From Corallococcus sp. EGB (GTDB lineage: Bacteria > Myxococcota > Myxococcia > Myxococcales > Myxococcaceae): 64,000 bases of DNA. The position numbers and the translations under genes are program-made. The stretch covers positions 6,793,356-6,857,355 of the forward strand of contig NZ_CP079946.1 of the NCBI RefSeq assembly GCF_019968905.1, read 5' to 3'. Shown piece by piece: positions 46,015 through 54,749 of the stretch (position 1 is its first letter; the number at the start of each line of letters is the position of its first letter). Below the pieces are notes generated by a model, which was not told where the DNA came from, made no database searches, and saw only the letters and a program-made list of their open reading frames with translations.

Positions 46015-46034
46015 GGTGTGAAGGCGTTCACACC
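46015..46034. promoter_or_regulatory. CRP/FNR-type operator, TGTGA-N6-TCACA
   Basis: Eight-base arms GGTGTGAA and TTCACACC flank GGCG, giving an exact TGTGA-N6-TCACA (46017-46032), the E. coli CRP consensus. It lies 81 bases before the ATG of a CRP-family regulator whose recognition helix keeps the Arg-Glu pair of CRP. Autoregulation by that protein, with or without cAMP, is the natural reading. Confidence 0.6.
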
Positions 46035-46114
46035 CGCCGGACTTGTCCACCGGGCCTGGATGGGAGGGTTCCCTACCTGTATGCGGGGAATGCGGGCAGA
46101 ATGGCGGTCCCCTC

Positions 46115-46795
46115 ATGTCCTACGCGCAGCTGCTGGCCGAAATCCCCATGTTCGAGAGCCTCGGCCGGGAGGACCTGGAGAACATGTCGTCGCTCCTCCA
46201 GCCCCGGCGCTTCGCCCGGGGGGAGGTCATCTTCCACCGGGGGGACGTGGGCACGGCGCTGTTCATCATCCGGCGGGGCCAGGTGGCCATCCGGCTGTCC
46301 TCCAGCGAGGGGCGGGAAATCACCCTGGCGCTGCTGGACCGGGGGGACGCCTTCGGGGAGCTGTCCCTGCTGGACGGGGAGATGCGCTCCACGGACGCGC
46401 TGGCGCGCGAGGAGGCGCACCTGCTGACGCTCCAGCGCGAGGACTTCCGGCGCTACCTGGAGACCCGGCCGCAGGTGAGCCTGGCGCTGCTGGCGAACAT
46501 GAGCCGGCTGGTGCGGCGCACGACGCAGCTCGTGTACGACTCGGCCTTCCTGGACGCGCGAAGCCGGCTGGTGCGGGTGCTGCTGGAGCTGGCGAAGACG
46601 CAGGGCAAGCCGTCCTCCGAAGGGCTGGTCATCACCCCGAAGCTCACGCAGTCGGAGCTGGCCAACCTGTGCGGCGTCACCCGCGAGAGCGTCAACAAGT
46701 GGCTGCGCTACTACGTGCGCGAGGGGATGCTCAGCTTCGAGGGCGGGCAGATCGTCCTCATCCAGCCGGAGCGGCTGGGCCAGGACGCGGAGTAG
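46115..46795 (+). CDS. Crp/Fnr family transcriptional regulator
   Basis: 226 aa. N-terminal cyclic-nucleotide-binding beta-roll (about 5-120; FHRGDVGTALFIIRRGQVAI, then DRGDAFGELSLLDGEMRST, which holds the phosphate-binding GELSLLDG..R.T segment). A dimer helix follows (about 125-150), then a C-terminal winged helix (LTQSELANLCGVTRESVNKWLRYY). The recognition helix keeps Arg-Glu of CRP (R180, E181) with Lys near CRP R185, matching the TGTGA half-sites upstream. No FNR-type N-terminal cysteines, so cAMP or c-di-GMP is more likely than Fe-S sensing. Its stop is three bases from the end of a convergent adenylate cyclase gene, a suggestive pairing. The ribosome site is weak; an ATG at 46043 is possible but adds a non-conserved N-terminus. 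Confidence 0.87.
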   Translation: MSYAQLLAEIPMFESLGREDLENMSSLLQPRRFARGEVIFHRGDVGTALFIIRRGQVAIRLSSSEGREITLALLDRGDAFGELSLLDGEMRSTDALAREEAHLLTLQREDFRRYLETRPQVSLALLANMSRLVRRTTQLVYDSAFLDARSRLVRVLLELAKTQGKPSSEGLVITPKLTQSELANLCGVTRESVNKWLRYYVREGMLSFEGGQIVLIQPERLGQDAE

Positions 46796-46798
46796 CCG

Positions 46799-48337
46799 TC
46801 AGCCGCGCACGCGGAAGAGGCGCAGGGGCTCGTCGCGGCCCTTCACCTTCACTGGCTCCAGGGGTTCCAGCGCGAAGGCGTCCGCGTCCAGGAGGGCGCG
46901 CGTCGCCTCCGTCACCAGCACCTCGCCCGGGCGCGCGACGCCGCACACGCGGGAGGCCACGTTGGTGGCGTCCCCCACGGTGGCGTACTGGAGGTAGCGC
47001 TCCGAGCCGATGTTGCCCGCGGCCACCGGGCCGGAGTTGAGCCCGATGTGGACCTGAATCTCCGGCGCGCCCTCCGCCTTCCAGCGGGCGTTGAGGGCCG
47101 CCAGGGCGTGCTGCATCTCCACGGCCGCGCGCACGGCCCGGTCCGCGTCGTCCGGCCGGGCGAAGGGGGCGCCCCACACGGCCATCAGCGCGTCGCCGAT
47201 GTACTTCTCCAGCGTGCCCTCGTGGCGGAAGACGACGTCCGCCATCACCGGGAAGTACGCGTTGAGCATGTCCACCACCTGCCGGGGCTTGAGGCGCGAG
47301 GACATGGCGGTGAAGCCGGTGATGTCGGAGAAGAGGATGGTGACGTTCGCCTCGCGCACCTCCAGCGGCACGCCCCTGAGCGCCTTCAGCTGGCGCACGA
47401 CGTCCGGCGGGAAGAAGCGCTGGTAGGCGTTGCGCAGCACCGCCTCCTCCTCCAGCCGCCGCGCCAGGTGCGCGTGGTCCAGCGCGATGGCGGCCTGGTT
47501 GGCGAAGGCGGTGAGGAACTCCAGGTCCTCGTCGGTGAAGAGGCCGCCGTGCTTGAGGCTGTCCAGGTACAGCACGCCCAGCACCGAGTCGCGCGTGCGC
47601 AGCGGCACGCAGAGGGAGGCGCGGATGGACTGGCGGAAGACGGAGTCCGCGCCCACCAGCCGCGCGTCGTCCTGCGCGTCCGTGAAGAGGGCCGCCACGC
47701 CGCGCGAGTGCACGTAGTCCACGATGTGCTGGCTGTAGAAGCGCTCCGGCAGCGTCCCCCCCTGCGCGCCCCGGGCCACGCGCGGCACCAGCGTGCCCGT
47801 GTCCCGGTCCACCAGCAGCACCGCGGCCCGGTCCACCGCCCAGATCTGGAAGACGAGCTGCAGCACCCGCTCCAGGAGCCCGTCCACCGGGCCCGGCGAG
47901 GACAGGATCTGCCCCACCTTGAGGAGCACCTGGAGCTTGTCGCGGGTGCGGTCCGGCGAGCGCGTGTCGAGCAGCGCCTCCATGGGCCCGCTGGAGAAGC
48001 GCGTCTCCAGGGGCTGCGTGCGCACCGGGCCCCAGCCATCCGGCAGCGGCGTGTCCGAGGACACCAGCTGGAACCACACCTCGCCGCAGCGGAAGGACTG
48101 GCCGTGGCCCAGCTCCTGGCGCGACACGCGGTGCGGCCCCACGAAGCTGCCGTTCTTGCTGTCCAGGTCCACCAGCACCACGCGCCCGCCCGCGCGCTCC
48201 AGCCGCGCGTGGCGCCGCGACAGGCTGGGGTGCGGCACCCGGATGCCGTTCTCCTCGGTGCGGCCGATGGTGGTGGTGCCCTCCGGCAGCATCACCACCC
48301 GTTCATCCACCTGGCCTGGGTTGAGGATGAGGCGCAT
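46799..48337 (-). CDS. FHA-GAF-class III adenylate cyclase
   Basis: 512 aa cytoplasmic sensor cyclase. FHA domain (about 1-95; TTIGRTEENGIRVPHPSLSR, then DLDSKNGSFVG), which binds phosphothreonine; GAF domain (about 135-295; ASLCVPLRTRDSVLGVLYLD); class III cyclase (about 315-500) with metal Asp338 (FSDITGF) and Asp382 (YIGDALMAVW), Lys in EKYIGD and Asp in VGDATNVASRV, the Lys/Asp pair that selects ATP. It should make cAMP when phosphorylated partners or a GAF ligand are sensed. The FHA domain and the kinase-cyclase gene 29 bases upstream suggest a kinase-to-cyclase relay; the convergent neighbour is a CRP-like cAMP receptor candidate. Confidence 0.92.
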   Translation of the reverse strand: MRLILNPGQVDERVVMLPEGTTTIGRTEENGIRVPHPSLSRRHARLERAGGRVVLVDLDSKNGSFVGPHRVSRQELGHGQSFRCGEVWFQLVSSDTPLPDGWGPVRTQPLETRFSSGPMEALLDTRSPDRTRDKLQVLLKVGQILSSPGPVDGLLERVLQLVFQIWAVDRAAVLLVDRDTGTLVPRVARGAQGGTLPERFYSQHIVDYVHSRGVAALFTDAQDDARLVGADSVFRQSIRASLCVPLRTRDSVLGVLYLDSLKHGGLFTDEDLEFLTAFANQAAIALDHAHLARRLEEEAVLRNAYQRFFPPDVVRQLKALRGVPLEVREANVTILFSDITGFTAMSSRLKPRQVVDMLNAYFPVMADVVFRHEGTLEKYIGDALMAVWGAPFARPDDADRAVRAAVEMQHALAALNARWKAEGAPEIQVHIGLNSGPVAAGNIGSERYLQYATVGDATNVASRVCGVARPGEVLVTEATRALLDADAFALEPLEPVKVKGRDEPLRLFRVRG

Positions 48338-48366
48338 GCGTCAGGACCGCGTGGGGAGGACGGGCT

Positions 48367-50385
48367 TCAGGTGGGCCCCTTGGCCGTGAAGGCCCCGGGC
48401 CGGGGCGGAGAGGCGGGCGCCTCCAGGACGGCGGGGGCCACCTGTTCGGAGGTGCGGTCCTCGGAGGAGATGGACTGGCTGCCGTGGCGGGCCACCACCT
48501 CGCGCACGGTGAGCGTCTGCCCCCCGGGCCCCGGCAGGTGCCGCTCGCCGGCGAGCCGGCAGTCGAAGGTGCTCTCGAGCCGGGCGGCCAGCGCCTCGCT
48601 CACCAGCACCTGGTCGCGCGCGGCCACGGTGGCCAGCCGCGCCGCCGTGTTCACCACGTCGCCCAGCACCGTGTGGTCCAGGCGTCCTCGCCCGGCGGCG
48701 CCCACGTTGCCGGACAGCACCGGGCCGGTGTCCACGCCCATGCAGACGCCGTGGGCGTAGGGGGACGCATCCCCGCCGCTCCACGCCAGGCCCTGCAGCC
48801 GCTGCTTCACCGCGAGGCAGGCGTCCAGGGCCCTCGACACGTGGCCCTCGCCCTGGAAGACGGCCATCACCGCGTCGCCCAGGAACTTGTCCACCACGCC
48901 GCCGCGCGACTCCAGCTCCGGGAGGATGACCTCGAAGTTGGCGTTGAGCCGGCGCAGCGCGGACTCCGGCGGGTGCTGGCGGGTGACGGCGGTGAAGCCC
49001 GCGACGTCGAGGAAGGCCACCGTGGCGTCCACCTGCTCGCCCGCGAGCCCGCCGGGGCCGCGCACCAGCGGCAGCACCCGGTCCACGATGCCGCCGTTGA
49101 CGAACATGCGCAGCAGCGCGTTCTCCTCCGTGGAGCGCACCGCGCGGCGCAGCTCCGCCACGTGGCGCACCGTCTTGGCCAGCGTGGACTCCAGGTCGTC
49201 CAGGTCCACCGGCTTCACGAGGAAGTCGAACGCGCCCCGGTTCATCGCCGTGCGCAGGTTGGGCATGTCGCCGTACGCGGAGACGATGACCACCTTCACC
49301 AGCGGATCCACCTCCCCCACGCGCGACAGGAAGGTGAGCCCGTCCATGCGCGGCATGTTCAGGTCGCACAGGACGGCGTGCGTGTCCGGGTGCTGGCGCA
49401 GCGCCTCCAGGGCCTCCTCGCCGTCGCGCGCGAAGACGAAGCGGTAGACGCCCTCGCGCACGTGCCGGCGGAAGCGCTGGCGCATGAGCAGCTCCACGTC
49501 CGGCTCGTCGTCCACCACCAGCACCGTGGCGGCCTGACCCGCGCGGCCCGCCTCCACCAGCGCGACGAAGGCGGCCGCCAGCTCGCGCGCGGAGGTGAAG
49601 CGCTGCTCCAGCTTCGGGTGCAGCGCGCGCTGGAAGAAGGCGTCACCGGCGGCGCCCAGCTCCGGCACGAGCTGCGACACGGGCACCGCGGGCGGATGGA
49701 AGGCGCCACGCAGGAGCGCGCCCACGGACTCGGGGCCGTAGGGGAACTGGCCGGTGAGGGCGCGGTAGAGCACCACCGCGAGCGACCAGAGGTCCGCCCT
49801 CGCGTCCAGGTCCGGATCCGCGCGCAGCTGCTCCGGGCTCATGTAGCGCAGCGTGCCGGTGAGGCCTTCCGCCTGCGCGGGCGCGCCCGTGGGGATGAGC
49901 GAGCGCGCGAGCCCGAAGTCGAGCACCTTCACCACCTCCTCCCCGTCCACGTGGGCGAGGAAGAGGTTGGCGGGCTTCAGGTCGCGGTGGACGAGCCCCG
50001 CCGCGTGCGCCGCCGCCAGGGCGCGGGCCACCGGCGTGACGAGCGCGGCCACCCGGGCCGGGGACAGGCGCCCCTGCTGGGTGAAGCGCGTCTCCAGGTC
50101 CTCGCCCTCCAGGAGCTCCATGACGATGTACGGCACGCCGCCGTCCACGCCCGAGTCGTGCACCTGCACCACGTGCGGGTGGCGCAGCCGGGCCACGGCC
50201 TGCGCCTCCTGTTCGAACTGGCGGTGGGCCTCCGGCGTGCGGGCCACCACGTCGGACGCGATGAGCTTGAGGGCCACGTGCCGCTGCAGCTGCAGGTCGA
50301 CGGCCCGCCAGATGGCGCCCATGCCACCGCCGCCAATCCTGCGCTCCAGCGCGTACCTGCCGCCCAGCGGGCGCCCGGTGTCCAT
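48367..50385 (-). CDS. Ser/Thr kinase-receiver-class III adenylate cyclase fusion
   Basis: 672 aa. Hanks-type kinase (about 10-275; glycine loop RIGGGGMG, HRDLKPAN at 133, DFGLA, then SPEQL), response-regulator receiver (about 285-405; VVDDEPD, phospho-acceptor Asp341 in CDLNMPRMDG, Lys in VKPVDL), and class III cyclase (about 450-610; Asp460 in FLDVAGF, Asp504 in GDAVMAVF, Lys in DKFLGD, Asp in LGDVVNTAAR, so ATP-selective). Kinase, two-component and cyclic-nucleotide signalling are thus joined in one chain with no membrane segment. The ATG at 50385 is chosen because the kinase begins right after it; an upstream in-frame start at 50517 adds 44 unlikely residues. It is co-directional with the FHA-GAF cyclase. 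Confidence 0.92.
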   Translation of the reverse strand: MDTGRPLGGRYALERRIGGGGMGAIWRAVDLQLQRHVALKLIASDVVARTPEAHRQFEQEAQAVARLRHPHVVQVHDSGVDGGVPYIVMELLEGEDLETRFTQQGRLSPARVAALVTPVARALAAAHAAGLVHRDLKPANLFLAHVDGEEVVKVLDFGLARSLIPTGAPAQAEGLTGTLRYMSPEQLRADPDLDARADLWSLAVVLYRALTGQFPYGPESVGALLRGAFHPPAVPVSQLVPELGAAGDAFFQRALHPKLEQRFTSARELAAAFVALVEAGRAGQAATVLVVDDEPDVELLMRQRFRRHVREGVYRFVFARDGEEALEALRQHPDTHAVLCDLNMPRMDGLTFLSRVGEVDPLVKVVIVSAYGDMPNLRTAMNRGAFDFLVKPVDLDDLESTLAKTVRHVAELRRAVRSTEENALLRMFVNGGIVDRVLPLVRGPGGLAGEQVDATVAFLDVAGFTAVTRQHPPESALRRLNANFEVILPELESRGGVVDKFLGDAVMAVFQGEGHVSRALDACLAVKQRLQGLAWSGGDASPYAHGVCMGVDTGPVLSGNVGAAGRGRLDHTVLGDVVNTAARLATVAARDQVLVSEALAARLESTFDCRLAGERHLPGPGGQTLTVREVVARHGSQSISSEDRTSEQVAPAVLEAPASPPRPGAFTAKGPT

Positions 50386-50539
50386 CGGCCCTGTGTCTCC
50401 GTCCCGGGCACGGCCTGGCGCGCGTGCCTCGCGAAGCCGGGGATGATGGCACACTTGGCCCCTCTCCCGGCGTGCCCATTCAGCGCCGCCCCCCGAGGCC
50501 CGGCCGCACGGCTGCACGGCGGGTGTGGGAGGAGGAACG

Positions 50540-51406
50540 TCAGGTGCGGGTCAGCGCATGGGCGAGCTGGGGCAGGACGTCTCCCGCCCGCGCCTCCACT
50601 CGCACATCCGCGAGCGCGTCGCCCCGGCTCTCCCCGATGTTGAGGATGCCGATGGGGATGTGCCGCTCCGAGGCGCGGATGACGAAGCGGTAGCCCGAGT
50701 AGACCGTCAGCGACGAGCCCACCACGAGCAGCGCGTCCCCCTCCTCCACCAGCGCGAACGCGTCCTGCACCAGCGGCGCCGCGACGTTGTCCCCGAAGAA
50801 CACCACGTCCGGCTTCAGCGTCCCGCCACAGCGCGTGCACGCGGGGACGCGGAAGCCCTCCACCGCCTCCTGCGACAGCTCCGCGTCGCCGTCCGGACGC
50901 AGCTCCACGACGGTGTGCGCGAAGTCCGGGTTGAGGCCCAGCATCCGCGCCTGGAGCGACGCGCGTGGCTCCTGCGCGCCGCACGCGAGGCACCGGACGC
51001 GAGACAGCGCGCCGTGCAGCTCCAGCACGCGCTCGCTGCCGGCCGCGGGGTGCAGGCCGTCCACGTTCTGGGTGATGAGCCCCGGCACCACGCCCGCCTT
51101 CTCCAGCGCGGCCAGCGCGAAGTGCGCGGCATTGGGGCGGGCGGAGGTGAAGCGCGGCCAGCCCAGCAGGCTGCGCGCCCAGTAGCGCTGCCGCACCTCC
51201 GGCTGGTGCAGGAACTCGCGGTGCTGGATGGGGTTGCGCACCTTGTGGCGCGTCTCCGGGCCGCGATAGTCGGGGATGCCGGACTCGGTGCTGCATCCGG
51301 CGCCGGTGAGCACCACGACGCGGCGTCCACGCAAGAGCGAGGCCAGGGCGTCCACGCCCGCTTCGGGCGGGAGGGCGGCGACAGGGGAGTCCATGCGGAG
51401 CGTCAT
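50540..51406 (-). CDS. Sir2 family NAD-dependent protein deacylase, SIRT4-like
   Basis: 288 aa. Sirtuin motifs in order: GAGCSTESGIPDYRG (NAD loop), TQNVDGLHPAAGS, catalytic His in ELHG, zinc cysteines CLACG and CTRCGG, LKPDVVFFGD, VGSSLTVYSGYRF and LNIG. The run from TQNVDGLH through YSGYRF follows human SIRT4 closely, so this is a class II sirtuin. Relatives have deacylase, lipoamidase or ADP-ribosyl activities; the substrate here is unknown. The ATG at 51406 has GGAGG six bases upstream. It lies 46 bases after the TPR-kinase gene on the same strand and could be co-transcribed. Confidence 0.92.
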   Translation of the reverse strand: MTLRMDSPVAALPPEAGVDALASLLRGRRVVVLTGAGCSTESGIPDYRGPETRHKVRNPIQHREFLHQPEVRQRYWARSLLGWPRFTSARPNAAHFALAALEKAGVVPGLITQNVDGLHPAAGSERVLELHGALSRVRCLACGAQEPRASLQARMLGLNPDFAHTVVELRPDGDAELSQEAVEGFRVPACTRCGGTLKPDVVFFGDNVAAPLVQDAFALVEEGDALLVVGSSLTVYSGYRFVIRASERHIPIGILNIGESRGDALADVRVEARAGDVLPQLAHALTRT

Positions 51407-51452
51407 TCCAGCCTCCGTATAACGCGGGCCCCTCGCGCCTGCCCGGGGGCGC

Positions 51453-54400
51453 TCACCGGACGAGCGCGTCCCTCGCGGGGTCCGCGGGCTTGGGCGTGGC
51501 CATGGCGGCCTTGATGTCCCTGCGCGCGGCGGGGGGCAGCTTGCCAATCCAGCGGTCCATCGCCTGGCGCAGCTCCGGCACGGAGGACTCCTCGTCCGGG
51601 AGCGCGGCGGCCTCCTGGCGGGCCTCGGCGGCGAGTTGAAGGGCGCGGGACGGGTTCTGCTTCGCGTCCCACAGCGCGCGGGCCAGCATGTAGCGCGCGG
51701 CGGGGCGCTCCGCGGGACGGGGCCGGGCGCGCTCCCAGCCCGCGACGGCCTTCTCCAGCGGGGCCAGCGCCTCGCGCGGACGGCCGAGCACCATGTACGT
51801 GCGCCCCAGGTCCACCAGGGCCCCCGTCCAGCCTCCGTTCACGTCGTCCGGCAGGGACGTCTGGAGCGCGGCGGCGCGCTGGAAGTACGGCAGCGCCTGG
51901 TCCGGCTGGTTGCGGTAGCTGAGCGTCTGGCCCATGCCCCGGAGCACCAGCGCCAGCGTGGGGTGGTCCGGGCCCAGGCTCTTCTCCACCTGCTCGAGCG
52001 CCGTGGCGAAGCGCTGGGTGGCCTCCTCCAGCCGGCCCATGTGCACCAGCAGCGTGCCGATGTTGTTGACGATGATGGCCACCGTGGAGCTGTCGCGCCC
52101 CTCCGTCGTCTCCGCGATGTGCAGCGCGCGTTCGTACAGGGGCAGCGCCTCCTCGCGCTTGCCCTGGTACTGCAGCGCCAGCGCCAGGCTGTTGAGCGCG
52201 TCCGCCACCTGCGGGTGGTCCATGCCCAGCGAGCGCTCCAGGAGCGCCAGCGCGCCCCGGGCCAGCCGCTCCGACTGCGCGAAGTCCCCCTGCTGCCAGC
52301 GCACGCTGGCCTGCTCCAGGCGGATGCGCGCCACGTCCGGGTGCTCGGGCCCCAGCGCTCCGCGCACGGTGCCCAGGGCGCGCTCGTACAGGGCCAGGGC
52401 CTCCTCCGCGCGCCCCTGCGAGCGGCGCACGGTGCCCAGCTCCACGCGCACGTCCGCGACCTCCAGGGCCTCCGGGCCGAAGCGCTTCTCCATCATGGAC
52501 AGCGCGCGGGTGAGCTGCTCGTGGGCCTCCGGGTAGCGGCCCTGGCGCGACAAGAGCCGGCCCAGGTTCATCGCGAGCGCGCCCGCCAGCTCCCTGCTGC
52601 TCCCCAGCCGCTCCACCGCGGCGCTGGCGCGCTCCGCGGCCTGCTGTCCTTGCGCGTAGTGGTCCAGCCGCTCGCCCGTCACGCGCACCGCCAGCGTCCA
52701 CGCCCGCGCGGCGGCGTCGTCGTTGCGGCCGGCCTCCGCGGCCCATGCGGCCTGGAGCACCGCGGCCTCCGCGCCCCGGTAGTCCCCGGCGCCGTCCTTC
52801 AGCTCCGCGAGCAGCAGCAGCGCGTCCGCGGCGCCGGACCAGTCCCCCGCGGCGCGCGCGGCCTGGGCCACCGGCTCCACGCGCGCCACGCCCTGCGAAT
52901 AGCGGCCGGCGGCGCGCAGGGCCCGGGCGTCCACCAGCGCCTGGAGCAGCGCGACGGTGCGCTCCCGGACGGCGGCGTCATCCGGCGCGGAGTGGCCTCG
53001 CGACGTCAGCGCCTCCACGTCCGAGCAGACCGCCAGCGGGGACAGCCCCTCCACCGCGCGGGGCGCCCGCTCCACCAGGTCCGGATCCGCCTGGGTGAAG
53101 AGCTGCGTGAGCGCGGCCACGTCCGCGAGCCGCGCGTCCAGGCAGCGCATGCGCAGCGCCATCACCGCTTCGCTCTGCTCGTGGCGCACGCGGGTGGCCT
53201 CGCACGCCGCCGTGCGCGTCGTCACCCACGCGGCGGTGTACGCGTCCAGGCCCCGGCGCACGTGCCGGAAGGCGTCGTGCGCGAAGCGGCGCCCGGTGCC
53301 GACGAAGGCCGCCTCCACCGCCTGCTGACGGGACGCGTCCCACACGCCGTCCATGGCGCGCATGGCGCCCTCGCAGCCCGTGGCGTCCCGGCCGTGGAGC
53401 ACGTGCGTGAGGCCCACCGCGGACAGCATCAACAGGGACGCGCCCGCCACGCGCAGCCGCCGCGTCCGGCGCGCCGCGGGGTCCGACTCCAGCGCGGCGA
53501 TGAGCGCCTCCATGGAGGCGTGGCGGTCCTCGGGCTTCACGGACAGGCCCTTCACCACCACCTTGCGCAGCCACTGCGGCACGCCGGAGTGCCGGGGCAC
53601 GCTCTTCACGCGCCCCGCGTGCACCGCCTGGGACAGCTCCTCCACCGTGTTGCCCGCGAAGGGGCGCTCGCCGTAGAGGCCCTCGTAGAGCGCGGCGCAG
53701 AAGCCGAACTGGTCGCTGCGCGCGTCGGTGCGCTCCTCGGGCGGGAACTGCTCCGGGGCCATGTACGCGGGCGTGCCGCCCTCCATGGCGCGCGGGTGCG
53801 CGGGGCTTCCGGGCAGCACCGGCGGGGCCACGGCGCCGGACATGATGCGCGACAGGCCGAAGTCCGTGACGCGCACGCGGCCGTCCTGGCCCACGAGGAT
53901 GTTCTCCGGCTTCACGTCGCCGTGCACCACGCCCACCGCGTGCGCGGCGGCGAGCCCCCGGGCCACGGCGAGGAACACCTCCACCACCTGGCGCCACGGG
54001 TGCGGGCCGTCGTGCTCCCACTTGCGCAGCGTGTGCGCGTCCACCAGCTCCATGGCCAGGAAGACCTGCCGGCCGAAGGTGCCCACGTCGAAGACGGAGA
54101 CGACGTGCGGGTGGGAGACGCGGGCCATGGCCTGCGCCTCGCGCAGCACCTGCGTGCGGCCGGCCTCCGCGCCCAGCCCCAGCGCCTCCACCTGGAGGAG
54201 CTTGAGCGCCACGCGGCGGTCCAGCTCCGGGTCATAGGCGGCGTACACCACGCTCATCCCGCCCACGCCCAGCATCTCCAGGATGAGGTAGCGGCCCACC
54301 GCCGTGCCGCGCGCCAGGGGCGGCGTGGGCAGGCGCAGGCGCGGCTTCTTCCCACGCCAGGGGTCCACCGCCAGCGTCGCCAGCTGGCTGTCCAGCACCT

Positions 54401-54578
54401 CCTCCTCCGGCACGCGCGCGTCGGAGACCGGGGGCTGAACCTTCAGCGCCTCGGACACCATGCGCCGGCAGGAGGGACACGTGTCCAGGTGCTCGTCGAC
54501 GAGCGCGGCCCTGTCGGGAGGCAGCGTCCCGAGCAGGAGGTGCATGAACGTGGATTCGTCCAGACAGGCGAGGGGCAT
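51453..54578 (-). CDS. Ser/Thr kinase with anti-sigma-like zinc finger, one TM helix and TPR repeats
   Basis: 1041 aa. The N-terminus has H30-x3-C34-x2-C37 (HLDTCPSC), the ZAS-type zinc motif of anti-sigma factors. Kinase domain about 95-365: GVGGMSVVY loop, VALKLL, HGDVKPEN with G220 in place of the usual Arg, DFGLSR, APEQF. A membrane helix follows (about 373-392; GASLLMLSAVGLTHVL), so the long C-terminus should be extracytoplasmic or periplasmic. Residues about 560-1000 are tetratricopeptide repeats. The HGD loop makes it a non-RD kinase, which often needs no activation-loop phosphorylation. Typical of myxobacterial kinase arrays; targets unknown. No obvious ribosome site precedes the ATG at 54578. 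Confidence 0.9.
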   Translation of the reverse strand: MPLACLDESTFMHLLLGTLPPDRAALVDEHLDTCPSCRRMVSEALKVQPPVSDARVPEEEVLDSQLATLAVDPWRGKKPRLRLPTPPLARGTAVGRYLILEMLGVGGMSVVYAAYDPELDRRVALKLLQVEALGLGAEAGRTQVLREAQAMARVSHPHVVSVFDVGTFGRQVFLAMELVDAHTLRKWEHDGPHPWRQVVEVFLAVARGLAAAHAVGVVHGDVKPENILVGQDGRVRVTDFGLSRIMSGAVAPPVLPGSPAHPRAMEGGTPAYMAPEQFPPEERTDARSDQFGFCAALYEGLYGERPFAGNTVEELSQAVHAGRVKSVPRHSGVPQWLRKVVVKGLSVKPEDRHASMEALIAALESDPAARRTRRLRVAGASLLMLSAVGLTHVLHGRDATGCEGAMRAMDGVWDASRQQAVEAAFVGTGRRFAHDAFRHVRRGLDAYTAAWVTTRTAACEATRVRHEQSEAVMALRMRCLDARLADVAALTQLFTQADPDLVERAPRAVEGLSPLAVCSDVEALTSRGHSAPDDAAVRERTVALLQALVDARALRAAGRYSQGVARVEPVAQAARAAGDWSGAADALLLLAELKDGAGDYRGAEAAVLQAAWAAEAGRNDDAAARAWTLAVRVTGERLDHYAQGQQAAERASAAVERLGSSRELAGALAMNLGRLLSRQGRYPEAHEQLTRALSMMEKRFGPEALEVADVRVELGTVRRSQGRAEEALALYERALGTVRGALGPEHPDVARIRLEQASVRWQQGDFAQSERLARGALALLERSLGMDHPQVADALNSLALALQYQGKREEALPLYERALHIAETTEGRDSSTVAIIVNNIGTLLVHMGRLEEATQRFATALEQVEKSLGPDHPTLALVLRGMGQTLSYRNQPDQALPYFQRAAALQTSLPDDVNGGWTGALVDLGRTYMVLGRPREALAPLEKAVAGWERARPRPAERPAARYMLARALWDAKQNPSRALQLAAEARQEAAALPDEESSVPELRQAMDRWIGKLPPAARRDIKAAMATPKPADPARDALVR

Positions 54579-54705
54579 GGGGGCACGCGGAAGGCGGCAA
54601 CAGCACAGCAGGAGTCACGTCGGGCGTCGAGTCACCTCCGGGACGTTTCAAGCGTTGACGGGTCGCCTGCTCGGTAAGTGGGACGTCGGTTCGAGAACGC
54701 ACGCG

Positions 54706-54727
54706 CCCCTCTGTATTGAGAGAGGGG
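54706..54727. promoter_or_regulatory. Inverted repeat in the promoter region of the TonB-C gene
   Basis: CCCCTCT (54706-54712) and AGAGGGG (54721-54727) form a perfect 7-bp dyad with an eight-base spacer, 23 bases before the ATG at 54750, in the divergent gap with the TPR-kinase gene. It could be an operator or a leader hairpin; TATTCTGTAG follows it. Confidence 0.3.
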
Positions 54728-54749
54728 AGGTATTCTGTAGGGTGCGAGC

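Larger units (their letters stand above)
45698..46114. other. Intergenic region between the biosynthetic operon and the crp-like gene
   Basis: 417 bases without a convincing gene. It contains tandem hairpins (45738-45785) just after the acylase gene and a CRP-type palindrome (46015-46034) ahead of the regulator gene. A lone TGTGA half-site occurs near 45993. The short open frames have no ribosome site and no recognisable product. A promoter for the regulator gene is expected around 45950-46060 but no clear -10/-35 pair was seen. Confidence 0.5.
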
